Notes: generated by a model from the sequence alone, not told the origin. A stretch of DNA of 64,000 bases from Chlorobiota bacterium (GCA_014191195.1 BJGZ01000010.1:1-64000), one strand, 5' to 3'; positions 9,795-19,288 are shown, counted from the stretch's first letter. Translations and numbers: made by a program.

Positions 9795-10181
9795 ATGTTT
9801 CAAAATAAACAAACCGTGAGAAGAGTAAGATACAGAAAGATTGCAGTATAATGAAAGAAGATGAAGTGAGAAAAACATGTCTATTGATACATGGAATGCT
9901 AAACTTTTGATATGTAAAGAAAATAAAGATAAAAATTTATCATTAGACTATGTACATGCATACATACTTAATGAACAATATGCAACATATTGATATATAT
10001 AGACCTTAGGTGTATTATTAAGCACATTATATTAGATATTGAACAGTAATTATTCTAGGTATTTTAACTATTAATATTGAGTAGTTAATAACAAAGATGA
10101 AAAACAGTTATTCAAACTAAGAAAAAACACTATTTTTGCGCATTCAATTATCACAGTAATCTAATTTTTTGGAATAGTACC
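9795..10181 (+). other. 387-base intergenic region
   Basis: No gene of believable length is present on either strand and no tRNA-like fold was seen. Very A+T-rich. It contains a promoter-like element near its right end (10131-10138). No terminator was found after the gene at 8661-9794. Confidence 0.6.
10131..10138 (+). promoter_or_regulatory. Candidate -7 promoter element (TAnnTTTG)
   Basis: The octamer TATTTTTG matches the Bacteroidota -7 consensus TAnnTTTG and lies 43 bases before the ATG of the CADD-like gene. A clear -33 TTTG partner was not seen, so support is partial. Confidence 0.4.
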
Positions 10182-10871
10182 ATGACAAGTCAAGAATTTC
10201 TTGAAAAACTCGATGCTATTATAAATGATCGTCATTTGCTACAGCATCCTTTCTATCAAATGTGGAATACCGGTGATTTATCACTGCAGATGCTACGTGA
10301 ATATGCTTTTGAATATTATCAACAAGTACATCATTTCCCAACATATGTAAGTGCAACACATTCAAAGTGTGATGATATTGAGATTCGTCAAATGCTTTTA
10401 GAAAATCTAATTGAAGAAGAGCATGGGCCGAATAATCATCCAGAATTATGGCGTAGATTTGGTGATGCACTAGGTATTAGCCGCGAAGAAATGATGTCCC
10501 GTAAATATTTGCCGCATACAAAAAAATCTGTAGAAATATTAAAAGACTTAGCATCTAGGAATAATCCAGCAGAAGGTTTAGCAGCATTATATGCTTATGA
10601 ATCACAAATTCCTGAAGTATGCACTACAAAAATTGAAGGTTTAAAGAATAAATATAATCTTGATAATGAAGATGCATTAGTATTCTTTGAAGTTCACGAG
10701 CATGCTGATGAAATCCACAGAGAAGTTACAAGAGAAGCATTAGTTCGTTTATGTACAACTGATGAAAATAAGCACATTGCTTTAGATGCCGCAAGAGAGG
10801 CTGCAGATGCATTAAATCTATTATTAGATGGTGTATATGAAACCTATTGTGTAGAGCGCATAGCAGCTTAA
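10182..10871 (+). CDS. CADD-family diiron protein, probable self-sacrificing p-aminobenzoate synthase
   Basis: A 229-residue all-helical protein of the TENA/PqqC-like fold, close in length to chlamydial CADD (CT610). Ligand and active-site residues line up at a constant offset of two from the chlamydial numbering I recall: Glu79, His86, Glu140, His172, Asp176 and His179 for the metal pair; Tyr25, Tyr41 and Tyr139; and Lys150. In Chlamydia this enzyme makes p-aminobenzoate for folate by cleaving its own tyrosine side chain, with a lysine proposed as the amino donor. No folate genes flank it. It is a single transcription unit with its own promoter-like element and a strong terminator. Confidence 0.85.
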   Translation: MTSQEFLEKLDAIINDRHLLQHPFYQMWNTGDLSLQMLREYAFEYYQQVHHFPTYVSATHSKCDDIEIRQMLLENLIEEEHGPNNHPELWRRFGDALGISREEMMSRKYLPHTKKSVEILKDLASRNNPAEGLAALYAYESQIPEVCTTKIEGLKNKYNLDNEDALVFFEVHEHADEIHREVTREALVRLCTTDENKHIALDAAREAADALNLLLDGVYETYCVERIAA

Positions 10872-10890
10872 TGATAGAATAGAGAAAGAT

Positions 10891-10926
10891 ATCCGCTTTG
10901 GGAAAACTCGCAAAGCGGATTTTTTT
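10891..10926 (+). terminator. Intrinsic terminator after the CADD-like gene
   Basis: A perfect 10-bp stem (10891-10900 with 10911-10920) and 10-base loop, followed directly by six or more T. It lies 20 bases after the stop codon. Confidence 0.92.
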
Positions 10927-11052
10927 GTGATTTGGTTATTTGTGGATAACGTTGATTGCTAATAGCTATAATTGAGCTGAATGGAGTAGCATGGGCGTTG
11001 GTGAAGTGTCTTAGCTTTCGTATTTTAAGCATCTATTTACATTAAGTATATT

Positions 11053-11952
11053 ATGTGTCGTTTTGTTGCATATATCGGTACGCCAGTTTTGGCAAACGAT
11101 CTTTTATATAGGCCTAAATACTCCTTGATTGCAGCTCAGAGCATGAATGCAGGCGAAATGAGTGTTCAGGTTAATGGAGATGGTTTTGGTATTGGATGGT
11201 ATGCGCCTGATTTAGACAATGAGCCTTGTGTATTTAGAAGTATTAAACCCGCCTGGAGCGATCAAAATTTACGTCATTTAGCAAGAAAGATTTATTCTCC
11301 TGTCATTTTTGCTCATATTCGAGCAGCTTCCCAAGGGATGTCTGTTGAAGAGTATAATTCACATCCATTTTCATATGGAAAATTAACATTCATGCATAAT
11401 GGTGTTATAGGTGGATTTAAAGAAATTCGCAGAAAGCTTCTAAGAAGATTAAGAGATACTGCTTATGATGCAATTTTAGGTTCTACGGATTCTGAGCATT
11501 TATTTGGATTATTTCTTAATCATATAGCAGATCCTATGGGTAATGTTACATGTGATGAGATGGTTGAAGCAATTCAGAAAGCTCTTTTTGATTTAAGTGA
11601 ATTACTTATTGAATGTAATGTAAAACATCATTCTTATATCAATGTTTGCATAACAAATGGTGTCAGTTTAATTGCAGTTCGATACACAACAAATCAGAGT
11701 GTTCAGCCGGCATCATTATATTATATGTATGGCAAAGAATATCATTGCAGAGCAGAGCATTGTACTATGGAACCAGATAATGGAAAGCCATCTGCAATTG
11801 TTATTGCATCCGAGCCATTCACATATAAAAGATCTGAATGGATGAAAGTAGAGAGAAATTCATTGTTTATCGTTGATGAGACAATGAAGCTGAGTTTTAA
11901 AAATGTAGACCTTCCAATAGAGCATGCATTATTTGAAAATCAGATATTATAA
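11053..11952 (+). CDS. Class II glutamine amidotransferase (EgtC/YafJ-like)
   Basis: A 299-residue Ntn-type amidotransferase. The start MCRFVAY puts Cys2 as the N-terminal nucleophile after Met removal. Family motifs follow: NGDGFGIGWY (about 42-51), FAHIRAAS (about 89-96), NSHPF and FMHNG (about 108-122). The protein stands alone rather than fused to a synthase domain. The physiological substrate (gamma-glutamyl amide or peptide) is not predictable. It sits 51 bases before nuoL on the same strand, so it may be co-transcribed with the complex I block, although a functional link is unknown. Confidence 0.85.
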   Translation: MCRFVAYIGTPVLANDLLYRPKYSLIAAQSMNAGEMSVQVNGDGFGIGWYAPDLDNEPCVFRSIKPAWSDQNLRHLARKIYSPVIFAHIRAASQGMSVEEYNSHPFSYGKLTFMHNGVIGGFKEIRRKLLRRLRDTAYDAILGSTDSEHLFGLFLNHIADPMGNVTCDEMVEAIQKALFDLSELLIECNVKHHSYINVCITNGVSLIAVRYTTNQSVQPASLYYMYGKEYHCRAEHCTMEPDNGKPSAIVIASEPFTYKRSEWMKVERNSLFIVDETMKLSFKNVDLPIEHALFENQIL

Positions 11953-12003
11953 TGTATTACAATATTATGCTGAATTAACTTTTTACAGTAAGCGAATACG
12001 CAT

Positions 12004-13968
12004 ATGGTTGAATTGATTTACTTAGTACCACTTTTGCCTTTAATTGGTTTTTTAATTATTGGCTTTTTTGGAAAAAAACTCAACAATGAAAAACTTGTTG
12101 GTGCAATTGCTAGTATTGCTGTTGGCGGTGCTTTTTTGGTTGCACTCGGCGCTTTTTTACAATTAACTGGTGAATCTTCCGAAGCAAGAACCGAGCATAT
12201 TGTCCGATTATTTACTTGGATTCAAGCAGGTTCTTTTCATATTGATATAGCATATCAAGTAGACCAACTATCAATACTGTATACCTTGATTATCACTGGT
12301 ATTGGCACTTTGATACACATTTATTCAATTGGATACATGCATGGAGATAAGAGCTTTCCACGTTTTTTTGCTTATCTGAATTTATTTGTATTCATGATGT
12401 TAAACCTTGTACTAGCCAATAACTTTGTTCTTACATTTCTTGGCTGGGAAGGTGTAGGATTATGTTCATATCTTCTTATTGGATTTTGGTATGACAGAAA
12501 ATTCGAAGGTTCTCATATAGTTTGGACAGGTGATGCAGCAAAAAAGGCATTTATTGTTAATCGAATTGGTGATTTTGGAGTATTGATTGCAATGTGCCTG
12601 ATCTATATGCGATTTGGTTCTCTGGAATATACAACAGTGAATATGGCTGCTGCCTCTGGAGGAATTGATGCAGGATTAATTACTGCAATTACTTTGCTTT
12701 TATTCTTAGGTTGCACAGGGAAGTCTGCTCAAATTCCATTAGGTATTTGGTTGCCTGATGCGATGGCAGGTCCAACACCAGTATCTGCTTTGATCCATGC
12801 TGCAACTATGGTAACAGCCGGTATATTCCTTATAGCTCGTAACTCAACATTATTTGCTTTATCTGATACAACAATGGCAATTATTACAGGTGTTGGTATT
12901 ACAACAGCCTTAATAGCCGCTACAATTGGTATAGTTCAAAATGATATCAAAAAAGTATTAGCATATTCTACCGTAAGTCAATTAGGTTTTATGTTTATGG
13001 CTTTAGGAGTTGGAGCCTATACAGCTGCAGTGTTTCATGTGATGACGCATGCCTTTTTTAAAGCATTATTATTCCTAGGATCTGGATCTGTAATACACGG
13101 AATGCATGAAGAACAAGACATACAAAAAATGGGTGGATTAAAGAAGTATATGCCTCAGACCTATATTACATTCTTATTAGGAACCATTGCAATTTCAGGA
13201 ATTTTCCCATTTTCAGGTTTCTTCTCTAAAGATGAAATATTATGGAATGCATATGCAAATGGAAGTCCAATATTATGGGGTGCTGGTGTTTTAGCAGCAT
13301 TTTGTACAGCATTTTATATGTTCAGACTATTATATCTAACATTTTACGGAGAGGAAAGATTTGACCATCATCATGTTCATCCTCATGAATCTCCGGTGAC
13401 AATGACATTGCCCTTATGGATTTTAGCTATTCTGTCTGTTTTTGGTGGCTTATTAGGAATACCTAAAGCATTGTCAGGTGGTGCCGATATCAATATTCTT
13501 GAACATTGGTTAGAGCCAATCTTTGCAAATGCCAATAGCATTTTAGCTAGCCATCATACTAATGCACATCATCATTCATTGGCCTTAGAATGGGGTTTAA
13601 TGGCAGCATCATTAGCTATCGCTATAATTGGAATACTATATGCAGCATCTTTGTATAAAAAATCTTCAAGTAAACCAGCTGAAATGGCAGCAAAGAATAA
13701 AGGACTCTATAATATTCTTTGGAATAAATATTTTGTTGATGAGATTTATCACAATGTATTCGTAGCTCCGATGTATAAGATATCTTTAGATTTTCTTTGG
13801 AAGATAGTAGATGTGCAAATAATAGATGGTATCGTAAATGGCAGTGCTAGAGCAATTGCAGTAAGCGCAGAAAATCTCAGAAAGATACAATCTGGTATTG
13901 CTCAAAACTATGCTTTAATGATGTTATTTGGCATTGTTGCTATTATTGCTTGGATGGTGTTTGCATAA
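12004..13968 (+). CDS. nuoL: NADH-quinone oxidoreductase subunit L
   Basis: A 654-residue polytopic antiporter-like subunit of complex I. The conserved stretches 'GWEGVGLCSYLLIGFW' with the key Glu, 'GKSAQIPLGIWLPDAM', 'GPTPVSALIHAATMVTAG' and 'KKVLAYSTVSQLGFM' with charged residues in the membrane are all present. The C-terminal part carries the lateral helix region and a last TM. Length is normal. It pumps protons together with the NuoM and NuoN subunits encoded next to it. The usual neighbours nuoJ and nuoK are not in front of it, where an amidotransferase gene lies instead. Confidence 0.97.
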   Translation: MVELIYLVPLLPLIGFLIIGFFGKKLNNEKLVGAIASIAVGGAFLVALGAFLQLTGESSEARTEHIVRLFTWIQAGSFHIDIAYQVDQLSILYTLIITGIGTLIHIYSIGYMHGDKSFPRFFAYLNLFVFMMLNLVLANNFVLTFLGWEGVGLCSYLLIGFWYDRKFEGSHIVWTGDAAKKAFIVNRIGDFGVLIAMCLIYMRFGSLEYTTVNMAAASGGIDAGLITAITLLLFLGCTGKSAQIPLGIWLPDAMAGPTPVSALIHAATMVTAGIFLIARNSTLFALSDTTMAIITGVGITTALIAATIGIVQNDIKKVLAYSTVSQLGFMFMALGVGAYTAAVFHVMTHAFFKALLFLGSGSVIHGMHEEQDIQKMGGLKKYMPQTYITFLLGTIAISGIFPFSGFFSKDEILWNAYANGSPILWGAGVLAAFCTAFYMFRLLYLTFYGEERFDHHHVHPHESPVTMTLPLWILAILSVFGGLLGIPKALSGGADINILEHWLEPIFANANSILASHHTNAHHHSLALEWGLMAASLAIAIIGILYAASLYKKSSSKPAEMAAKNKGLYNILWNKYFVDEIYHNVFVAPMYKISLDFLWKIVDVQIIDGIVNGSARAIAVSAENLRKIQSGIAQNYALMMLFGIVAIIAWMVFA

Positions 13969-13994
13969 GACATATCAACATAAGACATTTAAAT

Positions 13995-14570
13995 ATGAAT
14001 AATACACATCCGAATAATCAAGATATCGTGCAATCGATGAATGAATCATCATTATCAGTATTAGTATATTCACTTACGATAGTAGTGGTATTATTAGTAT
14101 CATTTATGCTTTACTTTCCACAGGCATTAGCAATTGGATCATTAGATGTTTCTAGTTTGCCAAAGCTTAATGCATTCCTGAATGGATCTTGTTGTGTATT
14201 ATTAATGCTTGGTGTTTATTTTATTAAGAATAAAAAAAGACAAGCACATAAGACAGTAATGCTCAGTGCATTTACATTATCAGTGTTGTTCTTATTGTCT
14301 TATGTATTATATCATTCACAAGCACCGGCTACGCATTATGGTGGTGAAGGTATAATCAAGATAATATACTTTTTCATATTGATAACACATATAATATTGG
14401 CTGCTTGTATAGTTCCTTTAGCTTTATTTACATTGCTCCGGGCATGGAGAAGTGAGTTTGTAAGGCATAAGGCAATTGCAAAGTGGACATTTCCCATATG
14501 GTTATATGTAACGATAACAGGCGTAATCGTATATTTTATGATTTCGCCATATTATCAAGTTAAGCCTTAA
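13995..14570 (+). CDS. DUF420 multi-TM protein (heme-copper oxidase associated family)
   Basis: A 191-residue membrane protein with about five TM helices. I chose the ATG at 13995; an upstream in-frame ATG (13950) would overlap nuoL by 19 bases and adds a non-hydrophobic leader. The pattern 'LPKLNAFLNG', a His after the second TM, 'SYVLYHSQ', 'HYGGEG', 'ITHIILA' and 'PIWLYVTITGVIVYFM' fits DUF420, often found beside heme-copper oxidase genes. Conserved His residues in and near helices could bind heme or copper; this is inference. It is inserted between nuoL (26 bases away) and nuoM (81 bases away). Confidence 0.8.
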   Translation: MNNTHPNNQDIVQSMNESSLSVLVYSLTIVVVLLVSFMLYFPQALAIGSLDVSSLPKLNAFLNGSCCVLLMLGVYFIKNKKRQAHKTVMLSAFTLSVLFLLSYVLYHSQAPATHYGGEGIIKIIYFFILITHIILAACIVPLALFTLLRAWRSEFVRHKAIAKWTFPIWLYVTITGVIVYFMISPYYQVKP

Positions 14571-14651
14571 GCATATTAATATGCATATATAATTTAGAGT
14601 AAAAGCCGCAAGGCATTTTGATATCATTTGTCAGTTCCTAAGCGTGACACA

Positions 14652-16253
14652 ATGCCACATACCGAATCAGCTGGAATGTTATTATTAACATTACTATTAC
14701 CATTATTTGGATTTATAGCCGTGCTATTTATAGATAAAGCACAAGAAAAGGCTATACGTTTTACTACAATGATGATATCCTTGCTAACCTTTGGGTTTTC
14801 ACTTCCCTTATGGTTTTCTTTCAATAGTTCTATTGATGGATTTCAGTTCTACACAAATATTCCTTGGATATCTTCTACAGATTCAGGGTTTAGAATTGGC
14901 ATTGATGGGATGTCTTTATTATTAGTATTGCTAACAACATTCATTATGCCAATAGCATTGCTTTCATCCTTTGAACCAATTAAGAAAAGAGTAAAAGAAT
15001 ATTATGCAATGATGCTTCTTCTAGAATTGGGGATGCTGGGTGTTTTTATATCATTAGATACGATGGTATTTTATGTTTTTTGGGAATTAATCTTAATACC
15101 CATGTATTTCTTAATCGGAATATGGGGTGGCAAAGATAGAATCTATGCAGCTGTTAAGTTCTTCCTCTATACTTTAGTTGGCTCATTGTTAATGCTATTA
15201 GCTATAGTATGGTTGGGATTATATGCAAAAGGTTTACCGGGTGGGCATTTTACAACAGACTTCTTAGTATTAAGAGAAATTGCCCCTTCGATCCCAATGG
15301 ATATCCAAATATGGCTATTCTTGGCATTTGCACTTTCATTTTGTATAAAAGTGCCATTAATGCCATTCCATACATGGTTGCCTGATGCCCATGTGCAAGC
15401 ACCAACAGCAGGATCTGTTATACTTGCCGGTGTACTTCTTAAGATGGGTACATATGGATTAATACGATTTAATGTAGAATTGTTCCCAATGGCCATGCAT
15501 CAATTTGCCGTCCCAATTGCTTGGTTATCAGTTGCGGGAATTATTTATGGTGCATTAGTAGCTATGGTTCAAACTGATATTAAGAAACTTGTTGCATATT
15601 CTTCGGTGAGTCATCTAGGTTTTGTGGTTTTGGGTATTGCATCTATGACACCAGAGGGACTTCAAGGAGCAATAATACAAATGGTTAATCATGGATTATC
15701 CACAGGTATGTTGTTTTTATGTGTTGGTGCATTATATGAAAGACGCCATACCAGAGAAATATCTGAATTTGGTGGAATAACCAAAGTAATGCCAAAATTT
15801 GCTGTCTTTTTTGTCATTGCAATACTTGCCTCAGTTGGATTACCAGGCCTTAATGGTTTTATTGGTGAATTTCTAACATTATTTGGAGCATTCCAATCTC
15901 CATTTTTGAATAATCCATGGTTTAGCATTTTAAGTTCTACAGGAGTAATTTTTTCTGCTGTGTATTTATTGTGGATGTTCCAAAGAGTAATGTTTGGAAC
16001 AAATGATAATCCATCCAATCATTCATTGAAAGATTTGCATAGAAGTGAATATTGGCAATTAGTACCAATGGTCATATTTATCGTTTGGATTGGTATATAT
16101 CCATCTACCTTTATGTCCAAATCTGAACTGTATGTTCAAACATTAATTGGTAAAGTTGAAAAAAAGATATTTGGAACAACAAAATATCCTTTAATAAAAG
16201 CAGCAACATCTGTAGAACCCGGAACTTCGAATGAAGTTCATGGCGGACATTAA
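14652..16253 (+). CDS. nuoM: NADH-quinone oxidoreductase subunit M
   Basis: A 533-residue antiporter-like subunit with about 14 TM helices. An in-frame TTG at 14628 is possible, but the ATG at 14652 is preferred. Diagnostic segments are 'FWELILIPMYFLIGIWGG' with the essential Glu, 'PLMPFHTWLPDAHVQAPT', 'KKLVAYSSVSHLGFV' and 'MVNHGLSTGMLFL'. Function is proton pumping in complex I. It is placed between the DUF420 gene and a small unknown ORF, followed by nuoN. Confidence 0.97.
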   Translation: MPHTESAGMLLLTLLLPLFGFIAVLFIDKAQEKAIRFTTMMISLLTFGFSLPLWFSFNSSIDGFQFYTNIPWISSTDSGFRIGIDGMSLLLVLLTTFIMPIALLSSFEPIKKRVKEYYAMMLLLELGMLGVFISLDTMVFYVFWELILIPMYFLIGIWGGKDRIYAAVKFFLYTLVGSLLMLLAIVWLGLYAKGLPGGHFTTDFLVLREIAPSIPMDIQIWLFLAFALSFCIKVPLMPFHTWLPDAHVQAPTAGSVILAGVLLKMGTYGLIRFNVELFPMAMHQFAVPIAWLSVAGIIYGALVAMVQTDIKKLVAYSSVSHLGFVVLGIASMTPEGLQGAIIQMVNHGLSTGMLFLCVGALYERRHTREISEFGGITKVMPKFAVFFVIAILASVGLPGLNGFIGEFLTLFGAFQSPFLNNPWFSILSSTGVIFSAVYLLWMFQRVMFGTNDNPSNHSLKDLHRSEYWQLVPMVIFIVWIGIYPSTFMSKSELYVQTLIGKVEKKIFGTTKYPLIKAATSVEPGTSNEVHGGH

Positions 16254-16282
16254 TAATGAATTTCAGTGAAGGATACATCTAA

Positions 16283-16543
16283 GTGGCTAATCTATTAAGA
16301 AAAATCTTCGAAAAACCTTATGACTGGAAAAAAAACGGTCATGATATCACAAATCAATGGAAATCTCTTAAAGTTGGTGATACTGTTGAATTTGCTATGA
16401 CGGTTACCGAAGATATAGTATATACAATAGAACATATCTATGCCGATTCAGCAGAAGCTTCTATTAGAGTACAATCTAAAGATGGAAGTGCCGCCCAGGC
16501 ATATCGCGTTGGTTTGGTAATGTTACGACCATGTTCAAAATAA
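16283..16543 (+). CDS. Unknown 86-residue protein between nuoM and nuoN
   Basis: I do not recognise a family. It is soluble in appearance: a basic N-terminal segment (about 1-25) then alternating beta-type sequence (about 30-83). The start is GTG at 16283; a Shine-Dalgarno-like GAAGGA lies at 16268-16273, 9 bases before it, and no ATG is available until residue 39. It is 29 bases after nuoM and 40 bases before nuoN on the same strand, so probably translated with complex I subunits. It may be an accessory or assembly protein; there is no direct evidence. Confidence 0.7.
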   Translation: MANLLRKIFEKPYDWKKNGHDITNQWKSLKVGDTVEFAMTVTEDIVYTIEHIYADSAEASIRVQSKDGSAAQAYRVGLVMLRPCSK

Positions 16544-16583
16544 GACCAGAAAACAAAAGAGAATTTAATCAAGGAATATATTG

Positions 16584-18017
16584 ATGGTACAAGATTTACT
16601 TTTTACAGCACCCTTTACCTTTTTATCTGTTATGGCAATTATTGCTATGGTATTGGATGCTTTAATTGTTAACAGTTCCAGAATTACATTTATTTTTAGT
16701 GCTATTACACTTCTTTTTAGTGGTATCCTTGGTATATCAACTTTTGGACTACATGGCATTGGATTTAATGGAATGGTTACAGGCGGTGGATTTGCTGCAT
16801 ATTTTGATATTCTTTTTTCTATTGGCGGATTATTAACAATACTTACTTCAAGACAATATTTGCAAAGAGAAAATATAGAGCATGATGAATTTTATTCATT
16901 AGTCTTATTTGCAGTTGCTGGAATGATGCTAATTGCACATTCAAATCATTTATTAATCCTATTTATAGGCATTGAAGTGATGTCGGTTTCATTCTATATC
17001 CTTTCAGGATATATGCGCAATAATGCAAAATCAGTAGAATCTTCATTGAAATACTTTCTTTTAGGAGCATTTGCAACAGGGTTTTTGGTGTATGGAATAG
17101 CACTAATTTATGGCTCTACTGGAAGTATGGATTATAATCAAATAGCATTAAATATCAATAATAATGCACTTAATTTTCCAGCTTTATTGCCTGTTGGTGT
17201 AGCTTTAATAGTTATTGGGCTTAGTTTCAAGGCGGCGGCATTCCCATTCCATCAATGGGCTCCTGATGTATATCAAGGTGCGCCAACTATTGTTACAGCT
17301 TTTATGAGTACAGCAGGTAAAGCAGCTGCTTTTGCTGCATTTATTCCTATTGTTACTGTTTTAATGCCATCAGCCCCAGTGAAATTACAAATGATCTTTG
17401 CTGTGATGTCTGCAGCAACAATGTTGATTGGTAATATCAGTGCATTAGCTCAAACTAATATCAAAAGAATGCTTGCATTTTCATCTGTTGCACATGCTGG
17501 CTATATTATGATGGGCCTTGTGTCTGGATCACAATATGGTTATAGTGGCATAGTATTCTACTTAACTGCGTATATGTTTATGCAAATAGGTTCTTTTATT
17601 ATAGTTGCGATACTAGAAAGAAATGGCGAAAAATATTTAGAATTATCTGATTATGCTGGACTAAGCAAAAGGCATCCAGTATTAGCGGCATTTATGACAA
17701 TATTTATGTTTTCATTAGCTGGAATACCTCCATTTGCTGGATTCTTTGGCAAATATTTCTTGTTTACTGCTGCAATTGATGCTGGATTTTTATGGCTTAC
17801 ATTAGTTGGTGTTTTATCTTCAATAATCTCAGTCTATTTTTATATTGGACTCATCGTCAAAATGTATTTTACAGAACCTGAAGGCCAAAGAGAAGATAAT
17901 GAAGTTGGAATGTCTGGTCTATCACTTATCATAACAATTGCTGGAGTAATTGTACTTGGTATTTTACCTTCTGGTATTTTATCGATTGCCTCCAATTTGT
18001 TTAATAGTACACATTAA
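16584..18017 (+). CDS. nuoN: NADH-quinone oxidoreductase subunit N
   Basis: A 477-residue polytopic subunit. The ATG at 16584 is preceded by AAGGA at 16571-16575; a TTG one codon earlier is less likely. Conserved parts are 'FIGIEVMSVSFYILSGY', 'SLKYFLLGAFATGFLVYG', 'KAAAFPFHQWAPDVYQGAPT' and 'KRMLAFSSVAHAGYI'. It is the third antiporter-like subunit of complex I and ends the nuoL-M-N set. The aminotransferase gene follows after 32 bases. Confidence 0.97.
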   Translation: MVQDLLFTAPFTFLSVMAIIAMVLDALIVNSSRITFIFSAITLLFSGILGISTFGLHGIGFNGMVTGGGFAAYFDILFSIGGLLTILTSRQYLQRENIEHDEFYSLVLFAVAGMMLIAHSNHLLILFIGIEVMSVSFYILSGYMRNNAKSVESSLKYFLLGAFATGFLVYGIALIYGSTGSMDYNQIALNINNNALNFPALLPVGVALIVIGLSFKAAAFPFHQWAPDVYQGAPTIVTAFMSTAGKAAAFAAFIPIVTVLMPSAPVKLQMIFAVMSAATMLIGNISALAQTNIKRMLAFSSVAHAGYIMMGLVSGSQYGYSGIVFYLTAYMFMQIGSFIIVAILERNGEKYLELSDYAGLSKRHPVLAAFMTIFMFSLAGIPPFAGFFGKYFLFTAAIDAGFLWLTLVGVLSSIISVYFYIGLIVKMYFTEPEGQREDNEVGMSGLSLIITIAGVIVLGILPSGILSIASNLFNSTH

Positions 18018-18049
18018 TTTATTATCTATATTTTCTCGACCATAATAAT

Positions 18050-19231
18050 ATGATGCATATAGCAGAAAGAATCACCAGATTAGGTACCGAAACCGCATTC
18101 GAAGTTCTTGTTAAAGCAAGGGCACTTGAAGCAACAGGTAAAAGCATAGTCCACTTAGAAATTGGAGAGCCAGATTTTGATACACCTCAAAATATTATAG
18201 ATGCAGCCAAGAATGCTCTTGATAATGGTTTCACTCATTATGGACCTTCTGCTGGTTTACCTGAAGCCAGGCAAGCAATTGCTGATTATATTAAAAGGAC
18301 AAGAGGGACAGAGTATTCTGCTTCTGAGATAGTTGTTACACCGGGAGCCAAGCCAATATTATTCTATGGAATAATGGCAGTAGTAGATAAAGGGGATGAA
18401 GTTATCTATCCTAATCCTGGATTCCCAATTTATGAATCTGTTATTAATTTTTTAGAAGCAGTACCAATTCCACTTCCATTAAAAGAAGAAAAAGAATTTA
18501 GATTCGATTTAGCAGATTTAGAAGCTAGAATAACACCCAAAACAAGAATGGTTATTATTAATACCCCGCAAAATCCTACAGGTGGTATTTTAACTCATGA
18601 TGATTTAAAGAGAATTGCAGAATTAGCTGTGCAACATGATTTTATCGTTTTATCCGATGAAATTTATTCTCAAATAACTTACGATGGTTTCGTTCATGAA
18701 AGTATAACACAATTCCCTGGAATGAAAGAAAGAACTATACTTCTTGATGGCTTCTCTAAAACATTTGCTATGACAGGTTGGAGAATGGGCTATGGAGCAT
18801 TCCCAGAGCATGTGGCCCAAGTAGTTGCAAAACTTCAAACAAATTGTACAAGTTGTACCGCATCCTTTAATCAAATTGCTGGTATTGAAGCATTATCAGA
18901 AAGAACGGATCCTATAGCAGCAGATTTTGTATCTGAATTTAAGAGAAGAAGAGATACTATTGTTAATGCTTTAAATGCAATGCCGGGAATGAGATGTCAT
19001 TCACCGAAAGGGGCATTTTATGTATTTCCAAATATAGAAGCTACTGGAATGACCTCCCAAGAATTTGCTGATTTTTCATTATATGAAGCAGGCGTTGCTT
19101 GTTTAAGCGGGACAGCATTTGGTTCTTATGGAGAAGGTTTTGCACGATTCTCTTATGCGAATTCAGTAGAAAATATTGAGGAAGCAATGAGAAGATTATC
19201 CGCTGCCTTAGAATCTAGAAGTAAAAAATAG
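18050..19231 (+). CDS. PLP-dependent aminotransferase, class I (aspartate aminotransferase-like)
   Basis: A 393-residue fold-type I aminotransferase. The PLP lysine is Lys237 in 'DGFSKTFAMTGWRMGYG'. Also present are NTPQNPTGG (171-179), the ring-stacking Asp203 in LSDEIYS, and the C-terminal carboxylate-binding Arg in 'GFARFSYANS'. It resembles the prokaryotic aspartate/aromatic aminotransferase I-gamma group, but specificity cannot be fixed. Either of the two leading Met codons could start it. A strong terminator follows, so it may be the end of the nuoL-M-N transcript. Confidence 0.93.
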   Translation: MMHIAERITRLGTETAFEVLVKARALEATGKSIVHLEIGEPDFDTPQNIIDAAKNALDNGFTHYGPSAGLPEARQAIADYIKRTRGTEYSASEIVVTPGAKPILFYGIMAVVDKGDEVIYPNPGFPIYESVINFLEAVPIPLPLKEEKEFRFDLADLEARITPKTRMVIINTPQNPTGGILTHDDLKRIAELAVQHDFIVLSDEIYSQITYDGFVHESITQFPGMKERTILLDGFSKTFAMTGWRMGYGAFPEHVAQVVAKLQTNCTSCTASFNQIAGIEALSERTDPIAADFVSEFKRRRDTIVNALNAMPGMRCHSPKGAFYVFPNIEATGMTSQEFADFSLYEAGVACLSGTAFGSYGEGFARFSYANSVENIEEAMRRLSAALESRSKK

Positions 19232-19248
19232 TATTAGTGTAAACATAT

Positions 19249-19277
19249 AAAAGGCGTCATGAAAAGACGCCTTTTTC
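19249..19277 (+). terminator. Intrinsic terminator after the aminotransferase
   Basis: A perfect 10-bp stem (19249-19258 with 19266-19275) and 7-base loop with a T-rich 3' side. It sits 17 bases after the stop of the aminotransferase and overlaps the first possible ATG of the next reading frame, which argues for the downstream start. Confidence 0.9.
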
Positions 19278-19288
19278 TGTATATATAT

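Noticed and set aside
9849-9910. A 19-codon ORF in the intergenic region 9795-10181
   Set aside because: Too short, with no ribosome site and no coding signal.
19259-19288. An upstream ATG for the TrmH-type methyltransferase
   Set aside because: It lies in the loop of the terminator of the preceding gene; the ATG at 19289 is preferred.
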